Counted from the stretch's first letter, positions 25,950 through 35,329 are shown. The stretch is DNA of 64,000 bases from CAYQQR01 sp964420035 (GCA_964420035.1 CAYQQR010000018.1:6018-70017), one strand, 5' to 3'. A program made the numbers and translations. Notes: generated by a model from the sequence alone, not told the origin.

Positions 25950-26378
25950 TCAGAACAAATTTATTGAAAAACCCCCGTCGACGGCAATGACCTGGCCGGT
26001 GATGTAGGACGAGGCATCCATGGCCAGGAAGGGGGCCAGGGAGGCAACTTCTTCAGGATCGCCGATACGGTCCATGGGTGTTGCCGACAACACCTCCTTT
26101 CGGTAGTCATCATCTTTCAATACCTGCCGGGCCAGGGGGGTGTCGATATACCAGGGGGCGATGGCGTTCACCCGGATTAGGTCCCGGGCCCATTCCACGG
26201 CCAGGTTTCTGGTCGCCTGGTTCAGGGCCGCCTTGCTGCTGCCATAAGCCATCCCGGTGCGCATATGCCCCAAACCGGATACAGACGAAACATTAATGAG
26301 GGAGGCCCGGGTTCCCCCGCTCACTAAAGCTTTTTTCCCTTGAAGGTTCCACCTTCCGTATGGGTTCTTTTCAGCCAT
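25950..26378 (-). pseudogene. Short-chain dehydrogenase with internal deletion
   Basis: A 142-residue open frame with both ends of a roughly 250-residue SDR of the tropinone-reductase-like group but no middle. The N-terminus NPYGRWNLQGKKALVSGGTR should continue with GIG and the Rossmann fold; instead, after Arg24, it jumps to SLINVSSVSGLGHM, just before the active-site Tyr45-x3-Lys49 (AYGSSKAA). About 110 residues are missing, including most of the cofactor-binding motif and the Asn of the tetrad. The deletion is in frame, so a shortened protein may be made, but NAD(P) binding should be lost. Start is the ATG at 26378; only TTG lies upstream. Assembly error is possible. Confidence 0.75.
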
Positions 26379-26430
26379 ATCTTGCTTATTTTCGGGCAAT
26401 GTAAAAATTTTTCGCTAAATGAATATTTCG

Positions 26431-26438
26431 TAAATTCG
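26431..26438 (+). promoter_or_regulatory. Candidate -7 box TAAATTCG for tRNA-Arg
   Basis: One mismatch to TAnnTTTG, 10 bp before the tRNA 5' end, with TTTTTCG about 20 bp upstream as a possible -33 element. Confidence 0.4.
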
Positions 26439-26448
26439 CCTACAATTT

Positions 26449-26522
26449 GCATCAGTAGCTCAGCTGGATAGAGCAACGGCCTTCTAAGCCGTAGGTCGGG
26501 GGTTCGAATCCCTCCTGATGTA
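26449..26522 (+). tRNA. tRNA-Arg (TCT)
   Basis: A 74-base cloverleaf: acceptor arm GCATCAG pairing with CTGATGT (first pair G-U), D arm GCTC/GAGC, anticodon arm ACGGC-CTTCTAA-GCCGT with anticodon TCT, and T arm GGGGG-TTCGAAT-CCCTC with discriminator A. CCA is not encoded. It decodes AGA and AGG. It is the only RNA gene seen here. A 6-bp hairpin (ACGAAC/GTTCGT, 26522-26540) follows directly. Confidence 0.95.
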
Positions 26523-26578
26523 CGAACTCACTTCGTTCGTGGTTCTCAGTTCCTGGTTTATTTTTCGCTTTTAATGCC

Positions 26579-27991
26579 ATGATTGATCTTGAGGAGTTTC
26601 GGAAGTTCGCGCATGAGTTTGTCGATTGGATGGCAGACTATTATAACCGCATGGAAGAATTCCCGGTCAAGCCGGAAAGCCGGCCCGGCGACATTTACAA
26701 GAGCATACCGGACGCGCCCCCGGAAAAACCGGAATCCATGGACCGGATATTCAGGGACTTCCGGGAGATCATCCTCCCGGGTATGACCCACTGGCAGCAT
26801 CCCCATTTTCACGCCTATTTTACCGCAAACTCCAGCTATCCTTCGGTTCTGGGTGAAATGCTCACGGCCACCCTCGCTGCACAGTGTATGATGTGGGATA
26901 CCTCGCCGGCAGCGGCCGAACTGGAAGAAAAAACCATGAACTGGCTGAAAGGAATGCTGGGACTGCCTGCCGGATGGTCGGGCTCAATACAGGATACGGC
27001 CAGTACCTCCACCCTGGTTTCCTTACTCTCGGCACGTGAAAAACACACCGGCTTCAACAGCAACAAGAGCGGTCTTTACGACAACCGCGTATTGCGGGTT
27101 TATACAAGTACCGAGGCCCATTCATCCATCGAAAAGGCGGTTAAGATCGCCGGCCTGGGCCAGGAAAACCTGGTCAGGATCCCCGTTGACGGTTCTCTGG
27201 CCATGATTCCCGAAAAACTGGAAGAGTCGATCGTAAGCAACCTGGCCAACGGCTTCATCCCCATGGCCGTGGTACTTGCCATGGGAACCACGGGTACGGT
27301 AGCCGTGGATCCCCTTAGGCCCGTCGCGGAGATCTGCAATAAACACCAGGTCTGGCTGCACGTGGATGCAGCCTATGCCGGTTCTGCCCTGGTACTGAAA
27401 GAATACCGCTGGATGGCCGATGGTCTGGAAATGGCCGACAGTTTTGTCTTCAATCCCCACAAATGGATGTTCACCAATTTTGACCTGTCGGCATATTTCG
27501 TAAGGGATCCCGAACTGCTGGTAAAAACCTTTGAGGTCCTGCCCGAGTATTTAAAAACGAAATCCAGGGGTGTTAAAAATTACAGGGACTGGGGCATTCA
27601 GTTGGGCAGAAGGTTCCGTGCCCTGAAACTCTGGTTCGTGATCCGGGATTACGGGGTACAGGGCATACGCGACACATTCCGCAAACAGATTGACATGGCC
27701 AAAGATCTGACAGCGTGGCTGGAAAAGCATCCTGCCTTTGAGGTTCATAAACCCCAGCATCTAAATGTGGTATGCTTCAGGCTAAAGGAAACAAAAGATC
27801 GATCCCCCGAAGAACGGAACCGTTTGAACGATGCATTCCTGCAAAAGCTAAACAAGACGGGCAAGGTATTTCTATCGCATACCAAGGTACGGGGACTGTT
27901 TACCTTAAGGGTGGTTCTCGGTCAAACCCGCATCCGGGAAAGACACGTGGAAGAATTACGGGAATTGCTGCTCGGTAATTTGGATGATTAG
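26579..27991 (+). CDS. PLP-dependent aromatic-L-amino-acid decarboxylase family
   Basis: A 470-residue group II decarboxylase. Lys295 in NPHKWMFTNFD is the PLP lysine; Asp263 in HVDAAYAG pairs with the pyridine nitrogen; His181 in STEAHSSIEKA stacks on the ring. The start of the fold HPHFHAYFTANSSYPSVLGEM and the GSIQDTASTSTLVSLLSARE block are typical of aromatic amino acid (Trp/Tyr/Dopa/Phe) decarboxylases rather than glutamate decarboxylase. Products would be tryptamine, tyramine or phenethylamine. It is a lone gene 56 bp behind tRNA-Arg. Its stop overlaps the stop of the converging TPR gene. The ATG at 26579 is supported by length. Confidence 0.87.
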   Translation: MIDLEEFRKFAHEFVDWMADYYNRMEEFPVKPESRPGDIYKSIPDAPPEKPESMDRIFRDFREIILPGMTHWQHPHFHAYFTANSSYPSVLGEMLTATLAAQCMMWDTSPAAAELEEKTMNWLKGMLGLPAGWSGSIQDTASTSTLVSLLSAREKHTGFNSNKSGLYDNRVLRVYTSTEAHSSIEKAVKIAGLGQENLVRIPVDGSLAMIPEKLEESIVSNLANGFIPMAVVLAMGTTGTVAVDPLRPVAEICNKHQVWLHVDAAYAGSALVLKEYRWMADGLEMADSFVFNPHKWMFTNFDLSAYFVRDPELLVKTFEVLPEYLKTKSRGVKNYRDWGIQLGRRFRALKLWFVIRDYGVQGIRDTFRKQIDMAKDLTAWLEKHPAFEVHKPQHLNVVCFRLKETKDRSPEERNRLNDAFLQKLNKTGKVFLSHTKVRGLFTLRVVLGQTRIRERHVEELRELLLGNLDD

Positions 27992-30231
27992 CCCCTCCGT
28001 TCCTGTTCAACAAGATACCTGAGATAGTCCAGCACAATGGGGATCTCCTGTTTTTCTACCCCATACTGAAGCAGGTATTTCTTGTCATTTTCAAAACCTT
28101 TCATGAATAAGGAGAAGTTTTTTTGGGCACGAACACTCTGCCGGTACAGGTCCACGGCCACTTTCCTGTGCCCTTTTACCCACTGCACGTGACCGGCATT
28201 CTGGTAGTCGTAGGCATTCGGCTTGGCTTTCAGGATCTTATTGTAATACTTCTCGGCATCATCCATTTTACCCAGCACGAAATAGCACCATGCAATGGGC
28301 CTTAGAACCCTGTCGTTGGAAGGATCCTGGTACTCGACCCGGAAATAATGTTTCAGTGCCTCATCATAGTCTTCCAGATCGAGGTAACACTGCCCTATCC
28401 TGGCTTGTACGAATAGATCGTCCGGGTCCATTTTCTCCAGTTCCTCGTAATATTTGACGGCTTCACCAGGCTGCTGCAACTTCCTGTAACAGTAGGCAAT
28501 TTTTCGGAGTACCCACGGACTTCTTTTATCGAAGAGATCGGCCATCTTGTAATATTCAAGGGCCTTGCGATAATTTCCCAGTTGCTGGCAGCAAAAAGCG
28601 ATCTTTTCAATGATCTCATAACTCCGTTCCTGGTGTTCATCCAGGTGGAGATACAGGTCCAAAGCATCTTCAAAATGGTTCTTACTGAAGAGGTATTCCG
28701 CGATCTTTCTCTGGATACCCGGGTTTACGATCAATGTCTTGAAGAAATAAGCATCGTAAATAGCCAGGCGGCCCACGAAAATATCCGGGAACTCCTGCCT
28801 GAAGGGAAAGAGTTTCATGAAGCGGTACAGATCCTGGATATACTGCACATAGATAAAACGGGAAGGTTCCGTGGGTTTGACGATCTCATCCTCGTTCATT
28901 TGTTCCTTCAGCGCATCCATCTCTGCTTTGAACAGCTGTACGAGCATTTTTTTCTGTTGTGAAGGAATATGCTTGACATTCAATACAAAGGAATACTTGT
29001 CCGAATTATTTAAGAATGGCAGCCGGAACAGACCGTCGACCAGGGTGGATACTGAAGTTTCATCTTCAAGGCTTTCAAGGGAATGTTCCACTTCCGTATT
29101 CTCTGGATAAAAAGGCAGAAACCAGTGCATCATGTCGTTGAAGAACTCAAAATTTTTCAGCTGGGCAAAAGTAGACATGAACACGTCGGCCCCTTCCATC
29201 TGCAATTTACTGAACTCCTCGACCTTTTCATACAGCGATTCAGAGTCCTCAAAAATATCCTCCCAATCCGGGTTCTTTTCCTCGGAACCTTCATCCTTGA
29301 CCAGGTTCTTCAGATCAAGCTTATCTTCTAATTTGGGGCCCAGTTTTGCCATTTCAGGGATGATTTCGTCGCGCAGCTTCCTGGATATCTGCTCCGTATC
29401 CTTCGAGCGGATGATCTGGAGCAGTATATGTTCAATATGTTCCTGTATCTCCCTATCGTCTCCCATCAATTTGATCCTGTCGGTGAGTTCCTTATAGAAT
29501 GCAATGCGATTGTCGTAAAAATAAAAGTTGATGATCAGACCGACCAGTGCCCTTTCGGAAACCTGCCGTTCCCGGGCTTCAAAAAAAGCAAAAAGACGGT
29601 GCATTTTCTCTTCATCAAAGAAATGCAGTAAGGAAAGGCTTAGCGCACTCACCAATACCGAACGTTCGGGCCAGGTAAATTCACCGGAATCCAGGATTTC
29701 CTTCAGCAATTCCTTATCCGCCTCGGTCATTTTTTCCATCAGCCAGATATGGATGAAAAAGGTCCTGACCAAATCCTTGCGGCCCGGTTTTTCTGCAGTA
29801 CCGTCTTTTCCCGCGGCAGAAGCCTTTTTTATGTAGCGTTCATAGAGGGGTGCAAAAAACAGCTCTTCCAGTTTTTCCGGCCGGTTGTTACCCGTGGCGG
29901 CCTGTTTCCCGCGATGTTCTGCACGCAATCGAAAGGTCTGCCATCCTGAAAATTTCTCCATCAACTCCACCCTTGCCTCATCCGCCACCTCAAGGATGGA
30001 GATCATGAGTCTGTCGTAGACTCTTCCCCTTTCCGGGTCATCGGCCCCTTCAATGGTATATTTCAGTATGTTCCTGTAAGTGTTCTCGAGTTGGTACAGG
30101 TCGTCCACCAGGTTCCCGCTCTGGGTCTCCTTTACCAGTTCCGCAAGGACGATCAGTGCATCCTTCACATTCTTCTGTCCTACCGAGTCGCATACCGCCC
30201 CGTATTGCTTCTGTATCTTCTCCGGTGTCAT
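27988..30231 (-). CDS. TPR-repeat cytoplasmic protein, 747 aa
   Basis: A 747-residue protein without signal peptide. The first 400 residues are helical with no recognised domain; a charged low-complexity stretch (DEGSEEKNPDWEDIFEDSESLYEK) sits near 320. Residues about 530-700 hold five or more TPR units, for example CCQQLGNYRKALEYYKMADL and GQCYLDLEDYDEALKHYFRV. No enzyme motif. It resembles Bacteroidota TPR proteins that I cannot assign a role. A ribosome-binding-like AAAAGGAAAAG lies just before the ATG at 30231. Stop codons of this gene and the decarboxylase gene overlap in TTAG. Confidence 0.75.
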   Translation of the reverse strand: MTPEKIQKQYGAVCDSVGQKNVKDALIVLAELVKETQSGNLVDDLYQLENTYRNILKYTIEGADDPERGRVYDRLMISILEVADEARVELMEKFSGWQTFRLRAEHRGKQAATGNNRPEKLEELFFAPLYERYIKKASAAGKDGTAEKPGRKDLVRTFFIHIWLMEKMTEADKELLKEILDSGEFTWPERSVLVSALSLSLLHFFDEEKMHRLFAFFEARERQVSERALVGLIINFYFYDNRIAFYKELTDRIKLMGDDREIQEHIEHILLQIIRSKDTEQISRKLRDEIIPEMAKLGPKLEDKLDLKNLVKDEGSEEKNPDWEDIFEDSESLYEKVEEFSKLQMEGADVFMSTFAQLKNFEFFNDMMHWFLPFYPENTEVEHSLESLEDETSVSTLVDGLFRLPFLNNSDKYSFVLNVKHIPSQQKKMLVQLFKAEMDALKEQMNEDEIVKPTEPSRFIYVQYIQDLYRFMKLFPFRQEFPDIFVGRLAIYDAYFFKTLIVNPGIQRKIAEYLFSKNHFEDALDLYLHLDEHQERSYEIIEKIAFCCQQLGNYRKALEYYKMADLFDKRSPWVLRKIAYCYRKLQQPGEAVKYYEELEKMDPDDLFVQARIGQCYLDLEDYDEALKHYFRVEYQDPSNDRVLRPIAWCYFVLGKMDDAEKYYNKILKAKPNAYDYQNAGHVQWVKGHRKVAVDLYRQSVRAQKNFSLFMKGFENDKKYLLQYGVEKQEIPIVLDYLRYLVEQERRG

Positions 30232-30378
30232 CTTTTCCTTTTCTCCATAGGGTCAAATACCATTCCATTTGGGAATTTGCGACTAATTGTCAGTCAGGTT
30301 AGGATGCAGGCTTTCCGTTTAGAAGGCATATTCAATCCCCGGCCATGGCAAATTGAATTGAGGAAAGGCTCTCTTTGT

Positions 30379-30456
30379 GGAGGTGTGGAGGTGTGGGGGT
30401 GTGGATATATATAACCTGGAACTTGGAATTCAGGAATTCAGGAACTCAGGAACTTA
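30379..30456. repeat. Octamer arrays running into the acn-like coding end
   Basis: GGAGGTGT twice and GGGGGTGT at 30379-30402, then from 30416 a GGAA-centred array (GGAA at 30418, 30425, 30433, 30441, 30449). The stop codon of the hydratase gene (TCA at 30438-30440, read TGA) is inside the array, and the last residues FLSS are encoded by repeat units. Confidence 0.8.
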
Positions 30457-32210
30457 ACAAGGCCTTTGGCCTTGATGATTTCCTGGAGTTTTTCGGGCAG
30501 GGGGGCGAAGGAAAAGTCATTACCTCCCACTTTAAAATTACCCCCGGCCAGGTCGATCGAAACCTCCATACCTCTTTGATAAGCTTCAACTGCTCGCGGG
30601 AGAACGATCAGGGGAAGTCCCTGGTTGATGGAGGAGCGGAAGAATATCCGGTTCACCGATTTGGCCACGACGGCTTTGACCCTGGTGTGGGCCAGACCCA
30701 CTGCAGGATGCTCCCTGGAGCTGCCGCAACCGAAATTATCCCCTGCCATGATGATATCCCCGGCTTCAACCAATTTATGAAACTCCGGATCGAAGTCCTC
30801 GAAAAGATGCGGAACAATAGCCTCCGCGTCCGAACTTTTAATCTCATAGGTCAGTTTACCCGAAAACATCAGGTCGGTATTCAGATTATCCACTTCGGAG
30901 TAGTCCCATACCCTGCCCGACTTCCGCACTTCACCCTCCGGAATGGTAAGAATCCCGGATTGTTTTACGGAAAAGGGAAAAATTTCATTCCCCGGTTCGG
31001 GTCGCGGATCGCTTATCTTCCCGGTCAGGGCGCTTTGAGCCACAACAGCCGGCGAGGCAAGATAGATAGAAGCATTTTTGTTGCCCATCCTTCCCAGGAA
31101 ATTACGGTTTGCCGTTGAGATTACATTGAAACCGTCTGCGGGGATCCCCTGTCCGGTGCCCAGGCAGGGACCACAGGATGAACCCAGTATGGTGGCCCCG
31201 GCTTTCACAAGCTCCTGTATCAGTCCCTCCTCCATGGCCTGCAGGTATATTTCCCGCGATGCCGGGGCAACAAGCAGCTGAAAACCGCGGTGAAGCTTTT
31301 TTCCCTTTAAAATTCCGGCCACCTGCCGGATATCTTCTATCCGCCCGTTGGTGCACGTACCCACTAATCCCTGCTGCACCGGGGTACCGGCCACTTCTGC
31401 CAGGGCCTTTACATGATCCACGTGATGCGGGGCGGCTACCAGGGAGAAGATACCGGACATATCAATCTCTATCTCATCAACATAAGAGGCGTCCGGGTCG
31501 GCCCAAACCCCTTCAACAGGCTTTCCGTAGAAATCCTGAAGTACCTCGTCGGCGGGGAAAACCGCGTTTTTGGCGCCCATCTCGGAAGCCAGGTTGGCCA
31601 GGGTCATGCGTTCGGATATTCCCAGCTCCCTGATGCCGGGACCATGATATTCTATGGAAAAATAATTCGCCCCGGCAGAACCGATCATACCGATGATCCA
31701 CAGGGAAAGATCCTTGGCATAAACACCCTCCGGAAGTTCCCCCTTGAGGATAATCTTCAGGCTTTCCGGTACCCGGAACCAGGTCTCGCCTCTTCTCCAG
31801 ATCCCCGCGGTTTCTGTCCGGTCGATACCGGCCGCCAGGGTATTGAATGCTCCTGCAGTACAGGTATGACTGTCGCTGCCCACGATGACCATTCCCGGTT
31901 GTGCGTGATGGGACATGATCTGGTGGCATATGCCCCGTCCGGCATCATAGAACTTTTCAATGCCCTGTTCCCGTACAAACTCGCGGACCGCCTGATAGTC
32001 GGTGGCCAACCTGGCATTAGTCGGAGGTGCATTATGATCCAGAACGATGAGCAGTTGTCCGGGATCAAATACTTGCTGCCCCTTCATCTTGAAGAAGGTA
32101 TTCTTAATACTTGCCGAATTGTCATGGGACAAAACAATGTCGGGTTTACGAAAAACAATACTGCCTGGCCCGGCACCCAATATTTTTTCAACAAAAGTTC
32201 TTGCCTTCAT
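30438..32210 (-). CDS. Fused aconitase/isopropylmalate dehydratase-family enzyme (second of pair)
   Basis: A 590-residue protein that joins a LeuC-like large subunit (1-420) and a LeuD-like swivel domain (430-590). The [4Fe-4S] ligands are visible: Cys in GTCTNGRIED and the pair in SSCGPCLGTG. Substrate and acid residues lie in GSDSHTCTAG and in the swivel domain GDNFGCGSSREHPAVGL. At the loop that sets specificity in archaeal small subunits (YLRT in homoaconitase, YLVY in isopropylmalate isomerase) it has KLTY. This group hydrates or dehydrates tricarboxylic or isopropylmalate-type acids; substrate unclear. It starts 23 bp after its paralogue's stop. Confidence 0.8.
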   Translation of the reverse strand: MKARTFVEKILGAGPGSIVFRKPDIVLSHDNSASIKNTFFKMKGQQVFDPGQLLIVLDHNAPPTNARLATDYQAVREFVREQGIEKFYDAGRGICHQIMSHHAQPGMVIVGSDSHTCTAGAFNTLAAGIDRTETAGIWRRGETWFRVPESLKIILKGELPEGVYAKDLSLWIIGMIGSAGANYFSIEYHGPGIRELGISERMTLANLASEMGAKNAVFPADEVLQDFYGKPVEGVWADPDASYVDEIEIDMSGIFSLVAAPHHVDHVKALAEVAGTPVQQGLVGTCTNGRIEDIRQVAGILKGKKLHRGFQLLVAPASREIYLQAMEEGLIQELVKAGATILGSSCGPCLGTGQGIPADGFNVISTANRNFLGRMGNKNASIYLASPAVVAQSALTGKISDPRPEPGNEIFPFSVKQSGILTIPEGEVRKSGRVWDYSEVDNLNTDLMFSGKLTYEIKSSDAEAIVPHLFEDFDPEFHKLVEAGDIIMAGDNFGCGSSREHPAVGLAHTRVKAVVAKSVNRIFFRSSINQGLPLIVLPRAVEAYQRGMEVSIDLAGGNFKVGGNDFSFAPLPEKLQEIIKAKGLVKFLSS

Positions 32211-32233
32211 ACTTCTTACTTCTTACTAAATTC

Positions 32234-34048
32234 TCAAAACACCCCCCCATTCTGATAGATATCCATCTGCACCTCCGGGAATGGGACGGCCTTGACCGCG
32301 GTGTTTTTATCCGGATTTGTAATCTCCCCTGTTTTCAAGTTTACTGATACTTTATCATGATCCGTGATTTCAAGCTTCCCGATATCCTTACAGACCATTA
32401 TAGGAAAGGCAGCATTGACGGCATTACGCTCATAAATGGCACCGAAAGATTCGGCAACGATACACTGGATACCGAGTGCCTTAAAGCAATCGACTGCCTG
32501 CTGGCGTGAGCTACCCGATCCGAAATTCTTTCCTGTAAAAACAATATCCCCCGGCCTGGATTCAGAGGCAAAATCCCCATAACCCTCCAGGTTATCAAAA
32601 GTATACTGTCCCATCTCCTGCATGTCGGTTATGGAAAGATAGCGGTTATGATAGATCATGTCCGTATCGACATTATCCCGCTGAATGTACCAGGACCGGC
32701 CTTTCAATATTACGGGTTTATCCTTGCCGCTTTTCGCCTTTTTCTTTTCCTTTTCCGGGGTCTCCCTGATCCCGGGTTCGGCGTATACATCTTCGACCTC
32801 ATCAGGAATGTCCGATTCCCGGACGATATACCCGGCAACCGCCGAAGCGGCGACGGTAGCCGGCGACGCCAGGTACACCTCTCCCTTACCCTGTTTGCCG
32901 GGAAAGTTCCTGTTCCCCGTGCTTACCGTTACTTCCCCCGGACCGTTCTGTCCCACCTGTCCTGCCGCACAGCCGGCACAGCCGGCATTTGACACCAGGG
33001 CTCCCGCTTCCTTAAAAATTTCCATGATGCCTTCTTCCAGGCATTGGTGCCAGACCTTGTCGGTAGCCGGGACGATCTTCAGGACCACTCCCGGCGCTAC
33101 ATTCCTGTTCTTAAGGACAGCAGCCACTTTTCGCATGTCTTCGATCCTGCCGTTGGTGCAGCTCCCGATGAAAGCCGAATCGATCTTTATCTTATCGAGT
33201 TTTGCCAGGGCAACGGTATCATGGGGTTTACCGGGACGGGAAACTAGGGGTTCAAATTCAGAAGCATCCAGCGTGACAATATCTGCATAGCGGGCATCCG
33301 GATCCGCTTCTATCCGGTCGAGTTTCCTTCCGGTACGCGATTCACAGTAGCGCATCACTTCACGATTTGGCCGGAAAAGCAGGATGATCGCCCCCATTTC
33401 CGTGGCCATGGAAGCAATGGTTACCCGCTGATCCAGGGTGAGATCCTCAACCAGCTCCCCATAGATCTCGGCGGCACAGCCCAAAAGTCCGTTGGCGCCA
33501 AAATGTCCCAGCATGTTCAACACGATATCTTTGGCAGAAAGTTTAGTTTTTGGTTTCCCTTCCAGGATGATCTTAATGGTTTCCGGAACCTTGAACCAGG
33601 TCTTGCCGTAGGCCCAGACCGCCGCGATATCCTTATCGCCCATCCCCTGGCCGAAGGCCCCGATGGCACCGAGGATATTTGCATGCGAATCGGTTGATAC
33701 GGCTGTCGCCCCGGGATAAACCAGTCCGTTCTCAATCATCAGGTGGGTTCCGATACCGGCATTGATATCATAGACCTTTATCCCGTAGTCGCGTGCAAAC
33801 TGCCGGCAGATATGCTGATTCACCGCGTATTTCTGATCCGAACCCGTGGGATTGCAATCAAATGTGAAGAAGGTTTTGCCGCGATCATCAATCCCCAGAT
33901 TGTTTTCCCGGATGTTCTTCACGACATTCGCTCCCCCGAAATCACGGGCGACCCGGGCGTCGATTGTAATATCCGCAATATCCCCGGGTTTTACCCGGCT
34001 AAGGGCGCTGTGACGACTGATGATCTTTTCAATGATGGTATGGGCCAT
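32234..34048 (-). CDS. Fused aconitase/isopropylmalate dehydratase-family enzyme (first of pair)
   Basis: A 604-residue paralogue of the next gene with the same fused layout. Iron-sulfur ligands are in GSCTNGRIED and NAGCAGCAAGQ. The swivel domain has GKNFGSGSSRQQAVDC. The linker EKEKKKAKSGKDK between the halves (about 450-470) is long and charged. Its specificity loop reads NRYLSITD (YLSI), different from YLRT and YLVY. The closest named relatives are Aquifex-type aconitases and fused LeuCD-like proteins. No leuA, leuB, citrate synthase or isocitrate dehydrogenase is nearby. The start is the ATG at 34048; above it only TTG is open. Confidence 0.8.
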   Translation of the reverse strand: MAHTIIEKIISRHSALSRVKPGDIADITIDARVARDFGGANVVKNIRENNLGIDDRGKTFFTFDCNPTGSDQKYAVNQHICRQFARDYGIKVYDINAGIGTHLMIENGLVYPGATAVSTDSHANILGAIGAFGQGMGDKDIAAVWAYGKTWFKVPETIKIILEGKPKTKLSAKDIVLNMLGHFGANGLLGCAAEIYGELVEDLTLDQRVTIASMATEMGAIILLFRPNREVMRYCESRTGRKLDRIEADPDARYADIVTLDASEFEPLVSRPGKPHDTVALAKLDKIKIDSAFIGSCTNGRIEDMRKVAAVLKNRNVAPGVVLKIVPATDKVWHQCLEEGIMEIFKEAGALVSNAGCAGCAAGQVGQNGPGEVTVSTGNRNFPGKQGKGEVYLASPATVAASAVAGYIVRESDIPDEVEDVYAEPGIRETPEKEKKKAKSGKDKPVILKGRSWYIQRDNVDTDMIYHNRYLSITDMQEMGQYTFDNLEGYGDFASESRPGDIVFTGKNFGSGSSRQQAVDCFKALGIQCIVAESFGAIYERNAVNAAFPIMVCKDIGKLEITDHDKVSVNLKTGEITNPDKNTAVKAVPFPEVQMDIYQNGGVF

Positions 34049-34075
34049 AAACGCAATTTTTATTCTCAACAAACA

Positions 34076-34083
34076 CAAAATTA
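34076..34083 (-). promoter_or_regulatory. Candidate -7 box TAATTTTG for the aconitase-like operon
   Basis: Exact TAnnTTTG match, 27 bp before the ATG of the first hydratase gene. Confidence 0.45.
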
Positions 34084-34153
34084 GTCGGTTATGGCTTTAA
34101 AAACTGTCTAAATAGACTTTTAACGACCTATTTAACAACATGTTTTTATGGAC

Positions 34154-35329
34154 CTACCGTTTCAGGGAAACCAGATACAGAGCAGACAGAAAGGAGCCAA
34201 AAACAAGGAAAAAGATTCCTCCGGTAAGCAGCGCTGCTGAAAGACTCGCATTATCGGTAAGCCAGCCCAGGGCCGGACCGACAATTACAAAATTCAGCCT
34301 GATGATAAAATTCCGTATGGACAATACGGTCGCGCGTGTTTGTGATTCCGTGATCTGCTGGATATAGTCCTTCAGTACCGGTGTAGCGAAACCGCGAACC
34401 AGGTAAAAAACGAATAAAAATACTATAGCCCAGAGCGCCTGGACACTCCCGACAAGGAAATAGCCGGCGGGTATGAGCAGGGTAATGAGGATCACGGAAC
34501 GAACCTGTCCCAGCCTGTGTTCTAACCTGTAGGCGAAAATGGCTGCAATACCTACAGTCAGGTTCAGGAGAGTCCACATCAAGCCAAACAAGGTCAGGGG
34601 TAGTTCAACCGCTTCAAAATAACGCTGGACAAACCAGGCCATGGTAAGGGTCGCGCAACCGATAAGAGAGGAAAAGAGGATATTGCGCTGAAGGTCCCGG
34701 TTGACAAACAGGGCATGGTGGAAGATGCGGAAGAATTTTTGAAAGCTCCTGCTCACCAAGGCTTTGTGACTGTACGGTTCAACAAGCAGAAGGGCTGCAG
34801 GAAGGGCCATGAAAGCCACACCTGTTTGAAAATAGTAATTGGCCCGCAGGCTGATGGTTATGATCACACCGGCCAGGACCCCTGCACTGGCTTCAGCAAC
34901 ATTCCCCAGGGAAACCATTCTCCCCTCGTATTTCATATATTGCCTCTCCTTTTTCATATCAGCCAGGGTATCATAAAGCATAGCAGAATCAGAACCGGAA
35001 ATAAAACTTTGTCCCAGGCCCAGAATGATTTCCGCGACCAGGAATTCATAAAAACCATAGGATTGGGTATAGATGACAAATCCTGCCAGGGCCAGCAGAC
35101 TGCCCAGGGTTATTGAATTCTTTCTTCCCCACAGATCAGCCACATAGCCGGAAGGCATTTCAAAGACCACGATGGCGAGGGAATAAATGGCCTGGAGGAT
35201 CATGATCTTGTGCATACTCAGGCCATTGCTCTCATAGAAGGGCACAATGTAGGGCATAAACAGCATGAACCACTTGGATATCTTGATCAGATATAATTTG
35301 GGAATATTATTGGGAATTTTTCTGTTCAT
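34154..35329 (-). CDS. MFS transporter
   Basis: A 391-residue major facilitator with about 12 membrane helices. The loop 2-3 signature is visible as GYVADLWGRKNSITLGSLLAL near residue 65-85. The family exports drugs or transports small solutes by proton antiport or symport; nothing in the sequence fixes the substrate. Its ATG overlaps the stop of the upstream MBL gene by 4 bp, so the two are translationally coupled and may act together. Start MNRKIPNNIPKLYLIKISKW fits a cytoplasmic N-terminus. Confidence 0.87.
   Translation of the reverse strand: MNRKIPNNIPKLYLIKISKWFMLFMPYIVPFYESNGLSMHKIMILQAIYSLAIVVFEMPSGYVADLWGRKNSITLGSLLALAGFVIYTQSYGFYEFLVAEIILGLGQSFISGSDSAMLYDTLADMKKERQYMKYEGRMVSLGNVAEASAGVLAGVIITISLRANYYFQTGVAFMALPAALLLVEPYSHKALVSRSFQKFFRIFHHALFVNRDLQRNILFSSLIGCATLTMAWFVQRYFEAVELPLTLFGLMWTLLNLTVGIAAIFAYRLEHRLGQVRSVILITLLIPAGYFLVGSVQALWAIVFLFVFYLVRGFATPVLKDYIQQITESQTRATVLSIRNFIIRLNFVIVGPALGWLTDNASLSAALLTGGIFFLVFGSFLSALYLVSLKR

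Noticed and set aside
26449..26578. Integration site in tRNA-Arg
   Set aside because: The tRNA 3' end is not duplicated nearby and no integrase is present; neighbouring genes look native apart from the deleted dehydrogenase.
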